Positions 34,490 to 42,886 of a DNA stretch of 64,000 nt are shown one piece after another. Within the stretch, counting starts at the first letter, position 1. The number at the start of each line of letters is the position of its first letter. The notes below the pieces were generated by a model that worked only from the letters and a program-made list of their open reading frames with translations, was not told the DNA's origin and did not search any database. A program made the position numbers and the translations under genes. The stretch comes from Rhizobium acidisoli (lineage in GTDB: Bacteria; Pseudomonadota; Alphaproteobacteria; Rhizobiales; Rhizobiaceae), in the NCBI RefSeq assembly GCF_002531755.2, contig NZ_CP034999.1, positions 372,001-436,000 of the forward strand, given 5' to 3'.

Positions 34490-35173
34490 ATGCAGACGGA
34501 CCTACAGATATCCAAACAGAACGCGACGCTGCGCTTTAAAGTTGAGGAAACCTTACGTCAGGCGATCGTCAGCGGGCGGTTCAAGCCCGGCCAGCGACTG
34601 GTTGAGCGCGAACTTTGCGAAATGCTGGGCGTCGGCAGAACCTCGGTTCGTGAGGCCATGCGACAGCTCGAAGCTGAAGGCATCATCACAAGCTATCCCC
34701 ATAAGGGGCCGGTGGTCAGCACGATCACCTACGAGGAAGCCCAGCAACTCTATACTGTGCGAGCACTTCTTGAGGGATTCGCGGGTCAGCAGTTCGCCGA
34801 GCATGGCACCGCCGCCGACATAACGACCCTTCTAGCCGCGGTGGTCGAATTTGAAGCCGCTGCCGAAAGTGGCGTCGGTACGCGGCTGATACACGCGAAA
34901 AACGCATTCTACGACTGCTTGATGGACGGAAGCAAAAACGTGTTCGTAAGGCAGATGCTGACAGCTTTGCATAACCGGATCAATCTCCTTCGGATGACAT
35001 CCATGACCCAGCCGGGGCGGCTTTCGCATAGCATTGCCGAAATCAAAGATATCGCGAACGCAATCAAGAATCGCAACGGTCCGTTGGCGGCGGCAGCCTG
35101 CAAATTCCACATCGACCAGGCGGCGAAGGTGGTACTTGAATACCTGCGCAAGAACGCCGCGCCAGAATCTTAA
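34490..35173 (+). CDS. GntR-family regulator, FCD subfamily (GntR2)
   Basis: Regulator of 227 residues. The winged helix (about 15-75) has FKPGQRLVERELCEMLGVGRTSVREAMRQLEAEGIITSYPHKGPVVS; the FCD domain (90-215) has the metal/ligand His positions in LIHAKNAFYD, LHNRINLLR and HSIAEIKDIANAI. It lies at the head of a 20-kb catabolic region, with operator-like motifs in front of itself (34397), the next gene (35181) and at six more sites from 24911 to 46774. It is therefore the likely local repressor, relieved by a carboxylate or sugar-acid intermediate. ATG 34490 follows GGCGGGGCG; the gene is complete. Confidence 0.9.
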   Translation: MQTDLQISKQNATLRFKVEETLRQAIVSGRFKPGQRLVERELCEMLGVGRTSVREAMRQLEAEGIITSYPHKGPVVSTITYEEAQQLYTVRALLEGFAGQQFAEHGTAADITTLLAAVVEFEAAAESGVGTRLIHAKNAFYDCLMDGSKNVFVRQMLTALHNRINLLRMTSMTQPGRLSHSIAEIKDIANAIKNRNGPLAAAACKFHIDQAAKVVLEYLRKNAAPES

Positions 35174-35180
35174 GATTTCG

Positions 35181-35210
35181 ATTGACAGATTGTCTGATAA
35201 TCCGTTTAAT
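35181..35210 (+). promoter_or_regulatory. Promoter with overlapping GntR2-type operator
   Basis: ATTGACAGATTGTCTG (35181-35196) contains the -35 hexamer TTGACA (35182-35187); 17 bases later comes TTTAAT (35205-35210), a good -10. The GACA-GAT-TGTC core is a small palindrome. A repressor bound here would block RNA polymerase at the dehydrogenase gene. Confidence 0.75.
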
Positions 35211-35261
35211 CCTTTCTGAAGAAAGGTGAGCTTTGTTGCTCGCGTGCATTCGGAGGAAAAA

Positions 35262-36149
35262 TTGTCAGCGACAGTCGACGCAACTCGCGTGGCCTTTATC
35301 GGGCTGGGCGCCATGGGCCAGCCGATGGCTCAACATCTCATCTCGGCAGGCTTCGAGGTCGTCGGCTTCGACCTTTCGAAAGACGCCAGGGTAAAGCTCG
35401 CCGATGCGGGCGGGCGGGCCGCCGAAACGATTTCCGAGGCCATGGTCGGGGCCAGTTTCGTGATCACCATGCTTCCGAATGGCAAGATTGTGCGCGACGC
35501 GCTGCTGGGCGAAAACGCCTGTGGCGGCCTCAAGCAAAATGCCGTCGTCATAGACATGAGTTCGTCTGCTCCAAATGATACAAGGGATCTCGGTCTCGAA
35601 CTTGCTTCTCGTGGTCTTCGGCTGGTTGACGCCCCGGTCTCCGGAGGAGTCAAGCGCGCCGTTTCTGGCACCTTGACAATCATGGCCGGTGGGGAGGATG
35701 CTGATATCGAGGAGGCCGAGCCGCTGCTGAATGCAGTGGGGCAGCAGGTGTTCCGGACGGGGCCAGTTGGCTCGGGTCACGCGATGAAAGCGATTAACAA
35801 CTTCGTATCCGGTGCTGGTGTGCTGGCGGCGATCGAGGGTGTCCTTCTGGGACGTGCCTTCGGCCTGGAGCCGGAGACGATCGTCGATATTCTCAACTCG
35901 TCGTCTGGAAAGAACAATGCCACCGAAGTGAAGATGAAGCAGTTCATTCTTTCTGAGACGTTCGGGTCGGGATTTGCCATTGGCCTGATGGCCAAGGATA
36001 TTCGCATCGCCGCCGATCTCGCCAAGACGCTTGGTCTTCGCCTCGACGCTCTCGCCAGCACGGCAGACGCCTGGGATGCTGCACAGAAGGCGCTGGGTCC
36101 TTCCGAGGATCACACCCGCATCATCCGATACGTCGAAGATCACAATTAG
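35262..36149 (+). CDS. Beta-hydroxyacid dehydrogenase (3-hydroxyisobutyrate dehydrogenase family)
   Basis: NAD(P)-dependent oxidoreductase of 295 residues. An N-terminal Rossmann domain has the family motif VAFIGLGAMGQPMAQHL near 11 and FDLSKDAR after strand two; VDAPVSGGVKRAVSGTLTIMAGG near 129 is the substrate-binding block, and catalytic Lys is in GHAMKAINNFVSGAG near 181. The helical domain ends near 290. Relatives oxidise 2-/3-hydroxy acids, including tetronates, and D-apionate-type oxidoisomerases belong to similar folds. TTG 35262 has an ideal GGAGGAAAAA site and the family's normal N-terminus; GTG 35226 is the longer alternative. First structural gene after gntR2, with its own operator-promoter. 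Confidence 0.88.
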   Translation: MSATVDATRVAFIGLGAMGQPMAQHLISAGFEVVGFDLSKDARVKLADAGGRAAETISEAMVGASFVITMLPNGKIVRDALLGENACGGLKQNAVVIDMSSSAPNDTRDLGLELASRGLRLVDAPVSGGVKRAVSGTLTIMAGGEDADIEEAEPLLNAVGQQVFRTGPVGSGHAMKAINNFVSGAGVLAAIEGVLLGRAFGLEPETIVDILNSSSGKNNATEVKMKQFILSETFGSGFAIGLMAKDIRIAADLAKTLGLRLDALASTADAWDAAQKALGPSEDHTRIIRYVEDHN

Positions 36150-36176
36150 CCGCGGAAATCCGCGGAATGCGGTGAA

Positions 36177-36206
36177 ATTGACAGATTGTCTGAAAATCAG
36201 GTTATT
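36177..36206 (+). promoter_or_regulatory. Promoter with overlapping GntR2-type operator
   Basis: ATTGACAGATTGTCTG (36177-36192) is identical to the copy at 35181. TTGACA (36178-36183) serves as the -35; GTTATT or TTATTT from 36201 is a weaker -10. It precedes the CMD-like gene and probably the long operon behind it. Confidence 0.72.
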
Positions 36207-36240
36207 TTACTGAAAACCGGAAAGCTAGGAGTGTCGTCGA

Positions 36241-36669
36241 ATGACCGCAACGAAAGAAGCGACAGTGAAAACACACGGCAAGGAGCGGCCTGTCCCTTCG
36301 GAACAGTTCGCTCAAGGGCTGGCGACGCGTCGTGAAGTCATGGGTGATGCCTATGTCGACGCAGCACTCGGTAAGGCGACCGACTTCACCTGGCCTATGC
36401 AGCAGCTTGTCACCGAGTATTGCTGGGACAACATCTGGAACCGACCAGGCCTCGACAGGCGCGGGCGGTCCATTCTGAACCTTGGCATGATCTCCGTTCT
36501 CAATCGTCCGCATGAGCTCAAAGGCCACGTGCGCGGCGCGATCAACAACGGCCTCACCAAGGAGGAAATCCAGGAGATTTTCCTGCAGGTCGCGATTTAC
36601 GCCGGCGTACCGGCGGGCATCGACAGCTTCAGAAACGCCCAGGAGGTTTTCAACGAAATGGGCATCTGA
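36241..36669 (+). CDS. Carboxymuconolactone decarboxylase-like protein
   Basis: Small helical protein of 142 residues of the CMD/AhpD-like superfamily (RSILNLGMISVLNRPHELKGHVRGAINNGLTKEEIQEIFLQVAIYAGVPAGIDSF is the conserved half). The redox-active Cys-x-x-Cys of AhpD-type members is absent, so it is closer to the true gamma-carboxymuconolactone decarboxylase class, in which His and Glu residues act on a lactone acid. Members accompany aromatic and lactone degradation. It is the first gene of an apparent operon (36241-44374) with a strong promoter-operator. The reaction is unknown here. Confidence 0.8.
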   Translation: MTATKEATVKTHGKERPVPSEQFAQGLATRREVMGDAYVDAALGKATDFTWPMQQLVTEYCWDNIWNRPGLDRRGRSILNLGMISVLNRPHELKGHVRGAINNGLTKEEIQEIFLQVAIYAGVPAGIDSFRNAQEVFNEMGI

Positions 36670-36748
36670 AGCCGCCGCCGCTGGGCGCGGCGGAAAATTT
36701 TGAAAGGCGTGGATCGGCCGCGCCGTTTTAACTAGGGAGGAGCCGAAC

Positions 36749-37132
36749 TTGGCCATCGATCTCGAGAAGTTCAAAAAACTGGCGCTGGAGGACTTCGAGT
36801 TCAAGCGCGAAACCCGTTATCTCAACGGCATTATCAAATGCGATTTTCCGACCCGAAGCGTCGCACTTCACTTTGAAGACGGCAAGATGGTGAAGGTCGA
36901 AGAAGCCGCCTACGACGACGAGGAGTGCAAGATCGTCATCCGGGGCACGGGTGAACAGTGGGAGGCGCTTCTCCAGAAGAAGCCGCAGCCATTTTACCAA
37001 TGCCTGCAGTCCTCGAATATCAAACACGGTCTGTACCTTAGCAACAATCACGAAACCTTCGCGTATCTCCCTGCGCTCAATCGCATGACGAACCTGATGC
37101 GCGAAGCCCGTCCGGAAGGAGTAGCAGCATGA
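36749..37132 (+). CDS. Small protein of unknown function, hydrolase partner
   Basis: Protein of 127 residues starting with TTG at 36749 behind a strong GGGAGGAG site. No signal peptide or transmembrane segment. The fold looks alpha/beta with a central segment SVALHFEDGKMVKVEEAAYDD and a helical tail (QWEALLQKKPQPFYQCLQSS, then NRMTNLMREARPEG), faintly like SCP2-type lipid/acyl-binding domains, though I cannot assert membership. Its stop overlaps the start of the alpha/beta hydrolase by four bases (ATGA), so the two are translationally coupled and may act on one substrate. Confidence 0.65.
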   Translation: MAIDLEKFKKLALEDFEFKRETRYLNGIIKCDFPTRSVALHFEDGKMVKVEEAAYDDEECKIVIRGTGEQWEALLQKKPQPFYQCLQSSNIKHGLYLSNNHETFAYLPALNRMTNLMREARPEGVAA

Positions 37133-38025
37133 CAAGGCATGATCCGATCACGGGCCGTTACGTCTACCTGACGATCGAAGGCATCGAATATCGCGTCTAT
37201 TATGAGGAAGCCGGAGAGGGCATTCCCTTGCTTGTCGGTCACACGGCGGGCTCGGACGGCCGCCAGTACCGCCACACGCTCTGCGACGAAGAGGTGACCA
37301 AGAACTTCCGCGTCATCGCGTTCGACCTGCCCTATCACGGGAAGTCTCTTCCCCCGCACGGCGTTCGCTGGTGGGAGAAGGAATACAACATGACCAAGAA
37401 GTTCATGATGGATTTCCAGCTGGAACTCTCCAAGGCCCTTGGTCTGGACCGCCCCGTTTACATGGGTAGCTCGATGGGCGGACATCTCGCCATCGATCTG
37501 GCGTCCAATTACCCGGACAACTTCCGCGCGACCATTTCCGTCGAAGGGGCACTACGCTCGGCTGCCGAATATGTCGATGTCGGCATGGCAGGCATCAGGA
37601 AGGAATTCGACAACCCGAACGTCAATCGTACCTCCATCGGCGCGGCCATGATGCTCAACATCTCGCCGTATTCACCAGAAGCCAATGTCCGCGAAATCCA
37701 GTGGGAATATAGCTGCGGCGGTCCGGGCGTCTTCGCAGGTGACCTCTATTATTACTACTACGACCACAACGTCTCGCCCGAAGAGGCGAGCAAGATCGAT
37801 ACGTCGAGGTGCATGCTATACTTCCTGACGGGCGAATACGATCCGAATACCTCCCCGGCCGACACCAAGATCGCCGCCGATCTCGTCAAGGGCAGCAAGT
37901 TCTGGACGATGGAAAAGCTCGGACATTTCCCGGTCACTGAAGACTACACCGAGTTCAGAAAATACCTGCTGCCGATCCTCGAGGAAATCCAGCAGGCATC
38001 CGCAACCAGGGCGAAGGTCGCCTGA
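37129..38025 (+). CDS. Alpha/beta hydrolase
   Basis: Serine hydrolase fold protein of 298 residues. HTAGSDGRQY near 37 is the oxyanion-hole loop; the nucleophile elbow is GSSMGGHL near 115; Asp is in GEYDPNTS near 241 and His in LGHFPVTEDY near 266. The triad is complete. It may split an ester, lactone or C-C bond; the segment DLYYYYYDHN near 207 is an unusual Tyr-rich cap. It is cytoplasmic and lies between the small unknown gene and the binding-protein gene in the same operon, which implies that the imported compound or an early product is hydrolysed. Confidence 0.85.
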   Translation: MTRHDPITGRYVYLTIEGIEYRVYYEEAGEGIPLLVGHTAGSDGRQYRHTLCDEEVTKNFRVIAFDLPYHGKSLPPHGVRWWEKEYNMTKKFMMDFQLELSKALGLDRPVYMGSSMGGHLAIDLASNYPDNFRATISVEGALRSAAEYVDVGMAGIRKEFDNPNVNRTSIGAAMMLNISPYSPEANVREIQWEYSCGGPGVFAGDLYYYYYDHNVSPEEASKIDTSRCMLYFLTGEYDPNTSPADTKIAADLVKGSKFWTMEKLGHFPVTEDYTEFRKYLLPILEEIQQASATRAKVA

Positions 38026-38051
38026 AAACAATCTCTTGGGAGGAGCATCCA

Positions 38052-39218
38052 ATGAGACGGAGTTTAACCGGAACCATGGGGGCGCTGATCGCGGTCAGCG
38101 CCCTGACGACCACTGCTTGGGCTGACGGCGTCGACCAGCTCCCCGCCAGCGAGAGGACAATCTATGAGGTTGTCGACCCGCAGGTCCCGCTCGGAGCGAG
38201 TGCCTATAAGGACTTCAAACCAAAGAAGGGACCACCGTGGAAGATCGGCTACGCCAGTAGCTATGCCGGCAATACGTGGCGCGCAGCCGCCCTCGATGCC
38301 GTCATGAATGACCTGTTGCCGCGCTCCAAGGAAGCGGGGCTCGTATCCGAAGTCGTGGTCACGCAGTCCGACCTTAAGGACGCTGTCCAGATCCAGCAGA
38401 TGCGCCAGATGGTTGATGATGGTGTTGATGCCATCATCATCTGCTGCTCGAACGTCACCGCTCTCAACCAGACGATCGAATACGCCTATAAGGCAGGCGT
38501 CCCTGTCTTCTCGTTTTCGGGATACGTGACGTCGCCTTACGCGATCAACGGCGCTGCCAACCACGCGCAGGGCGGCGGCGAAATGGCGACATGGCTCGCA
38601 GACAAGATAGGCAAGAAAGGCAACGTGCTTCTCGTGTCGGGCATCCCTGGCTTCGCCTCATCCGACAGCTTTGATAAGGCCGCCAAGGATGCGCTGGCAA
38701 AGTATCCCGACATCACCATTGTCGGCGAAGTGGCTGGCAAGTGGACCGACCAGGTCGCACAGGTCGAAGTGCAGAAATTCCTGGCGACGAACCCCACGGA
38801 GGTCGACGGTATTCTGACACAGGGCGCGCAGGAGAACGGCGTGCTGAACGCCATGCTCCAGTCGGGCCGTGACATGGTGCCGATTACGCTGGGTGGCGAG
38901 GCTTCGGCGGCATGTTACTGGCGCCAGAATCCGGAATGGATCGATGCCGGCTTCCATATCTGGCCGCCGCGCCGCGAGATGCAGCAGATGTGGGAGATCA
39001 TGCTTCGCACGCTTGAAGGGCAGGGGCCAAAGGTACAGTCCTTCCTGCGCCCTGTCCTGCCGTTCACAATCGATGAGGTTCGCGCGGCGATCCCCGAGGA
39101 TTGCGATGTGAACTCGACGGATTTCGTCGAACCGAAGGCGGACGGATGGTTCCCAAGTGCGATTGCCGACCAGTACTTCGAGCGTCCCGCCGATCCCTGG
39201 AAACCGGTAGCCCAGTAA
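38052..39218 (+). CDS. Periplasmic binding protein, importer 3
   Basis: Peripla_BP_4-type solute-binding protein of 388 residues with a Sec signal peptide (cleavage after TTTAWA near 25). WKIGYASSYAGNTWRAA near 64, MRQMVDDGVDAIIICCSN near 115, and VSGIPGFASSDSF near 195 are ligand-site and hinge segments. The FHIWPPRREMQQMWEIMLRTLEGQGPK stretch near 300 is shared almost word for word with the orphan protein at 58590. It belongs with the ATPase and two permeases that follow. The ligand is unknown. A stable hairpin separates it from the ATPase gene. Confidence 0.9.
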   Translation: MRRSLTGTMGALIAVSALTTTAWADGVDQLPASERTIYEVVDPQVPLGASAYKDFKPKKGPPWKIGYASSYAGNTWRAAALDAVMNDLLPRSKEAGLVSEVVVTQSDLKDAVQIQQMRQMVDDGVDAIIICCSNVTALNQTIEYAYKAGVPVFSFSGYVTSPYAINGAANHAQGGGEMATWLADKIGKKGNVLLVSGIPGFASSDSFDKAAKDALAKYPDITIVGEVAGKWTDQVAQVEVQKFLATNPTEVDGILTQGAQENGVLNAMLQSGRDMVPITLGGEASAACYWRQNPEWIDAGFHIWPPRREMQQMWEIMLRTLEGQGPKVQSFLRPVLPFTIDEVRAAIPEDCDVNSTDFVEPKADGWFPSAIADQYFERPADPWKPVAQ

Positions 39219-39224
39219 GCCGGA

Positions 39225-39253
39225 TCCGCCCGGTGGCTTAACCGCCGGGCGGA
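39225..39253 (+). terminator. Intercistronic hairpin after binding protein 3
   Basis: A 12-base stem with one G-T type mismatch (TCCGCCCGGTGG / CCGCCGGGCGGA) and a 5-base loop directly after the binding-protein stop. Probably an mRNA processing or stabilising element. Confidence 0.6.
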
Positions 39254-39307
39254 CCATTGGATGATCGTAAAGCCGCTTTGGCGGATGTTGCGGGTGGGGG
39301 GTCTGCG

Positions 39308-40861
39308 ATGGGCAGCGAGATAACAGTCAGAATGATAGATGTCGCCAAGGCATTCGGGGAGACGAAGGCACTCAAGAAGTGCGACTTCGAGGCCCGCGCC
39401 GGTGAGGTGCACGCCATCGTCGGCGAGAACGGCAGCGGCAAGAGCACGATGGCCAAGATTATGTCGGGCGTTTTGCACCCGGACACAGGCAAGGTCACGA
39501 TCCTGGGTGAAAAGGTTGCCTCACCCGTCGACGCCAAGCGGGTCGGCCTGACCACCATCTTCCAGGAGGTCCTGGTTGCCGACGAGGCCAGTGTGTTCGA
39601 CAACCTCTATGTCGGTCGTGACGGTGTCTTTCGTTCGCAGTCGACCGGCGATCGGCGGGCCGAAGCGGCTGAAATCCTGGCGCGGCTCGTTGGAAAATCC
39701 GTAGACCTCGATCAACTGGCAGGCAGCCTGCCGCTCAGCATCAAACAGTGGATCGTCATCGCACGGGCTATTCTTCGCAGGCCGCAGGTGCTGATCCTCG
39801 ACGAATCTTCGGCTGCGCTCGACCTCGACTCGACCCTCCGGCTCCACGCGGAAATCGACCGCCTTCGTGCCGAGGGCGCGACGATCCTCATCGTCACCCA
39901 CCGGATCGCTGAACTCGTGCGTATCGCCGACCGTGCGACGATCCTGCGTGATGGGATAACTGTCGGTACGCTCGGAAAGGACGAGATTACCGAGGAAAAC
40001 TTGCTGTCCATGATGACGCCTGCAGACCGGCGCGCGAGCGATGCGACAGAATACGCCTCCCGAAAGAAGGCGCTCTCGGCCCCTCTCATACTAACCGCGA
40101 CCGGTCTCGCCGCGCACGGGTCGGCGCGCCTATTCGATTTCGACCTTCCCAAGGGGAGCATCGTCGGCGTAGCCGGGCTTGATGGGCAGGGGCAGGACGC
40201 TTTTATCCGAGCCTTGGCCGGCATCATCCAGCCGTTTGGTGGCGACGTGAAGGTCCGCTCGGTTGATACGGACAAGATGTTCGCGCTGCGATCGCTCGAC
40301 GATGCTGCCACCCTCGGTGTTTCCTACGTCTCCGGGGATCGCAAGCGTGAGGGGATCTTTCCGCAACAAAGCATCTTTGAAAATCTCGCCATCGGCGTCT
40401 ACAGGAAGACGCTCGGCCCCCTTGGCGTGATCCGCAAGCCCACGCTGAAACCGATGTTCAAGCGCGAAGTGGATCGTCTGCGCATCAAGATCGGCAGTCC
40501 GTCGAACAGGATCACGTCACTGTCGGGCGGCAACCAGCAAAAGGTACTCATCGGGCGCGCCTTCGTAAACGATCCGCAAGTCATCCTCCTGAATGACCCC
40601 GCCCGCGGCGTCGATCTCGGCACCAAGCGCGACCTCTACCGGGAGCTCCGCCTGTTCGCTGAAAAAGGCGGCAGTGTCATCTACCTGTCGAGTGAGATCG
40701 AGGAGTTCATCGGGTTTGCCGATCGCGTCGACGTGTTCTTCGGGGGAACGTTGTTTCGGTCCCTGACCGGCGAGGAAATCGCCGAGGCACCAATTCTCGC
40801 CGCCATGTTCGGGAAATCCCGGGATGCTTCCGTTGATTTCGATCTGGAAAGGACCGCATGA
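39308..40861 (+). CDS. Sugar-type ABC importer ATPase, importer 3
   Basis: Two-domain CUT2-class ATPase, about 517 residues. Domain 1 has Walker A GENGSGKST near 43 and Walker B VLILDESSAALD near 166 (Glu-Ser in place of Glu-Pro). Domain 2 has LDGQGQDAF in the position of Walker A and a good LSGGNQQKVLIGRAF signature near 405, then VILLNDPARGVD, where Asn replaces Asp/Glu before the D, so this Walker B lacks the usual catalytic Glu. ATG 39308 has a GTGGGGGG site; TTG 39257 is the longer alternative. The stop overlaps the first permease gene. Confidence 0.88.
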   Translation: MGSEITVRMIDVAKAFGETKALKKCDFEARAGEVHAIVGENGSGKSTMAKIMSGVLHPDTGKVTILGEKVASPVDAKRVGLTTIFQEVLVADEASVFDNLYVGRDGVFRSQSTGDRRAEAAEILARLVGKSVDLDQLAGSLPLSIKQWIVIARAILRRPQVLILDESSAALDLDSTLRLHAEIDRLRAEGATILIVTHRIAELVRIADRATILRDGITVGTLGKDEITEENLLSMMTPADRRASDATEYASRKKALSAPLILTATGLAAHGSARLFDFDLPKGSIVGVAGLDGQGQDAFIRALAGIIQPFGGDVKVRSVDTDKMFALRSLDDAATLGVSYVSGDRKREGIFPQQSIFENLAIGVYRKTLGPLGVIRKPTLKPMFKREVDRLRIKIGSPSNRITSLSGGNQQKVLIGRAFVNDPQVILLNDPARGVDLGTKRDLYRELRLFAEKGGSVIYLSSEIEEFIGFADRVDVFFGGTLFRSLTGEEIAEAPILAAMFGKSRDASVDFDLERTA

Positions 40862-41832
40862 TGTCCGCAACCGCTTTCCGTCAAGTCACGCAGGACCGCT
40901 CGCTGTTCGTTCCGGCCGGGCTTTTCCTCGTCCTTCTTTGCGCTGTCGCCTTCCGGGGCCAGGGTCTGTTCACGAACAATGGTCTGGCCGGAGCCATTCT
41001 GGTTGCAACGCCGCTGATCCTGACCACGCTCGCGATAACACCTATCGTCATGGCGGGCCGCGGAGCGGTGGACCTTTCCGTGGGCCCGCTCATGGGCTTC
41101 GTCAACGTCACGCTGATTACGTGGCTGGTCGGCAACGGCATCACGCACCCCGTGGCCGTCATTGCCTGGGCGGTGGGATTAGGAGCGGCGTTCCAGCTCG
41201 TGCAAGCGCTTGTGATCATCTATGTGCGCGTCGCGCCCATCATCGTCACGCTTTCCGGTTTCCTCGTTCTGTCGGGCGTCAACCTCATGGTCATGTCGCG
41301 TCCCGGAGGAGTGGCTCCAGACTGGATGCTAAGCTGGGGCGCGGGAACGAGCGTATTTTCGCCTGTCCTGTTGCTTCTGCTCGGCGCTTTCGCAATCTGG
41401 GGCGTCCTGAGGGGCACGATGTTTTACCGCAACCTGCGGATGACAGGCGCTGACGAGCGGATGGCCTATACCAGCGGGGTGCAGGTCGACGTCGTGCGCA
41501 TCATCGCCCATATGGTCGGCGGCGTTTTTGCCGGGCTGGCCGCATTGAGCTACACCGCGCTGATCTCATCCGGCGACCCGACCCAGGGAAGCACCTACAC
41601 GCTGCAAGCAGTGACGGCGCTGGTCCTTGGCGGCGCTAGTCTCTCCGGGGGCCGCGGCGGTGCGCTCGGCTCGACGCTCGGCGCGATCAACATGTTCCTC
41701 ATCTCGTATCTTCTGTCCACTTTCAACTTCGGTACGGTTTCCGGCTTCGTCACGCAAATGGCCTTTGGCCTGATCCTCGTTGGGTCACTTCTCGTGAACG
41801 TCTTCGTCATCAGCCGCCGCACTGTCGCGTGA
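40858..41832 (+). CDS. ABC importer permease, importer 3, first subunit
   Basis: RbsC-like membrane protein of 324 residues with about nine hydrophobic segments; VMAGRGAVDLSVGPLMGFVNV near 62 is the family's ligand-channel motif and VLGGASLSGGRGGALGS near 260 the conserved cytoplasmic loop. It overlaps the ATPase stop by four bases and is followed by a second, different permease, so importer 3 should be a heterodimer. Confidence 0.9.
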   Translation: MMSATAFRQVTQDRSLFVPAGLFLVLLCAVAFRGQGLFTNNGLAGAILVATPLILTTLAITPIVMAGRGAVDLSVGPLMGFVNVTLITWLVGNGITHPVAVIAWAVGLGAAFQLVQALVIIYVRVAPIIVTLSGFLVLSGVNLMVMSRPGGVAPDWMLSWGAGTSVFSPVLLLLLGAFAIWGVLRGTMFYRNLRMTGADERMAYTSGVQVDVVRIIAHMVGGVFAGLAALSYTALISSGDPTQGSTYTLQAVTALVLGGASLSGGRGGALGSTLGAINMFLISYLLSTFNFGTVSGFVTQMAFGLILVGSLLVNVFVISRRTVA

Positions 41833-41843
41833 GGAGTAAGGAA

Positions 41844-42863
41844 ATGATCTCCACTGTCTTGAACACAGAAATCGGCGCGACCCGTGGCGCCAGCCCTTTG
41901 CGCAAGCACAAGAGTATTTCGATCGGCTTCTGTCTCCTTGCGTGTCTGCTCATTCTTGGAGCCCTGCTCGTGCCGGGCTTCGTGTCGCCGCAGAACGCGC
42001 GATCGATCCTCCTGCTCGCCGCCTTCCTGGGACTGGCGTCTGTCGGGCAGACGCTCTGCGCGCTCGTTGGAGCGCTGGATCTGTCCATCCCATACATCAT
42101 CGGTGGCGCCAATATCCTGCTTCCAAGCCTCATGGTGGCGGGTCTTCCCGCGCCCGTCGCCATGATCGTCGTGCTTCTCCTTGGCATTTTGGTCGGGGCA
42201 AGCAACGGCGCCCTCAGCTTCCGGCTGCAGGGTCAGGCGCTGATCATGTCGCTCGGTCTTGGTTTTGCCGCCGTCGGGGCGGTCCAGATCTACACCTCGC
42301 TCGGATCGCAGTTCGGCGGTACCGTCTTTGCGCCCGTCCCTGGGTGGCTTCGCAACCTTTCGGCGTTCAACGGCAAATTCTTCGGTCTGCCGTTTCCACC
42401 GGTTATCGTCATATGGGCTGTCATTGCCGCAGCTCTAGGCTGGATCATGCACAACACCTGGTTTGGCCGCAGCCTCTATGCCGTTGGCGGGAGCCGCACG
42501 GCCGCCGCCCGCCTCGGAATCTCGGAATTCAAGATCTGGACAGTGATCCACAGCATAAGCGGGGCGATGTCGGCCCTGACCGGAATGCTGCTTCTTGGTT
42601 TTTCCGGCGGCGGTTTCGTCGGTGTCGGTGATCCCTACCTGTTCACCACCGTGGCGGCGGTCGTTATCGGCGGAACATCTCTTCTAGGCGGTGCCGGCGG
42701 GTATGGCGCGACGGTCCTCGGCGTCCTCGTCCTTACTGTCCTGACCTCGCTTCTCGTCGGCCTGGGGCTCAGTTTCCCGGCACAACAGGCCGTCGTAGGG
42801 CTGCTGATCGTCCCCATGGTCGCGATCTACGCCCGCTCACCACACATCCGCAATCAGATTTGA
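41844..42863 (+). CDS. ABC importer permease, importer 3, second subunit
   Basis: Second RbsC-like permease, 339 residues. Motifs are LGLASVGQTLCALVGALDLSIPYIIGG near 56-82 and VIGGTSLLGGAGGYG near 276; FGRSLYAVGGSRTAAARLGIS near 210 is the coupling loop. ATG 41844 follows GAGGAGTAAGGAA. It belongs to the operon 36241-44374. Heterodimeric permease pairs are common in importers with unusual ligands such as autoinducer-2 or branched sugars. Confidence 0.9.
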   Translation: MISTVLNTEIGATRGASPLRKHKSISIGFCLLACLLILGALLVPGFVSPQNARSILLLAAFLGLASVGQTLCALVGALDLSIPYIIGGANILLPSLMVAGLPAPVAMIVVLLLGILVGASNGALSFRLQGQALIMSLGLGFAAVGAVQIYTSLGSQFGGTVFAPVPGWLRNLSAFNGKFFGLPFPPVIVIWAVIAAALGWIMHNTWFGRSLYAVGGSRTAAARLGISEFKIWTVIHSISGAMSALTGMLLLGFSGGGFVGVGDPYLFTTVAAVVIGGTSLLGGAGGYGATVLGVLVLTVLTSLLVGLGLSFPAQQAVVGLLIVPMVAIYARSPHIRNQI

Positions 42864-42886
42864 ACGTTGCATCGAAAGGAATATCA

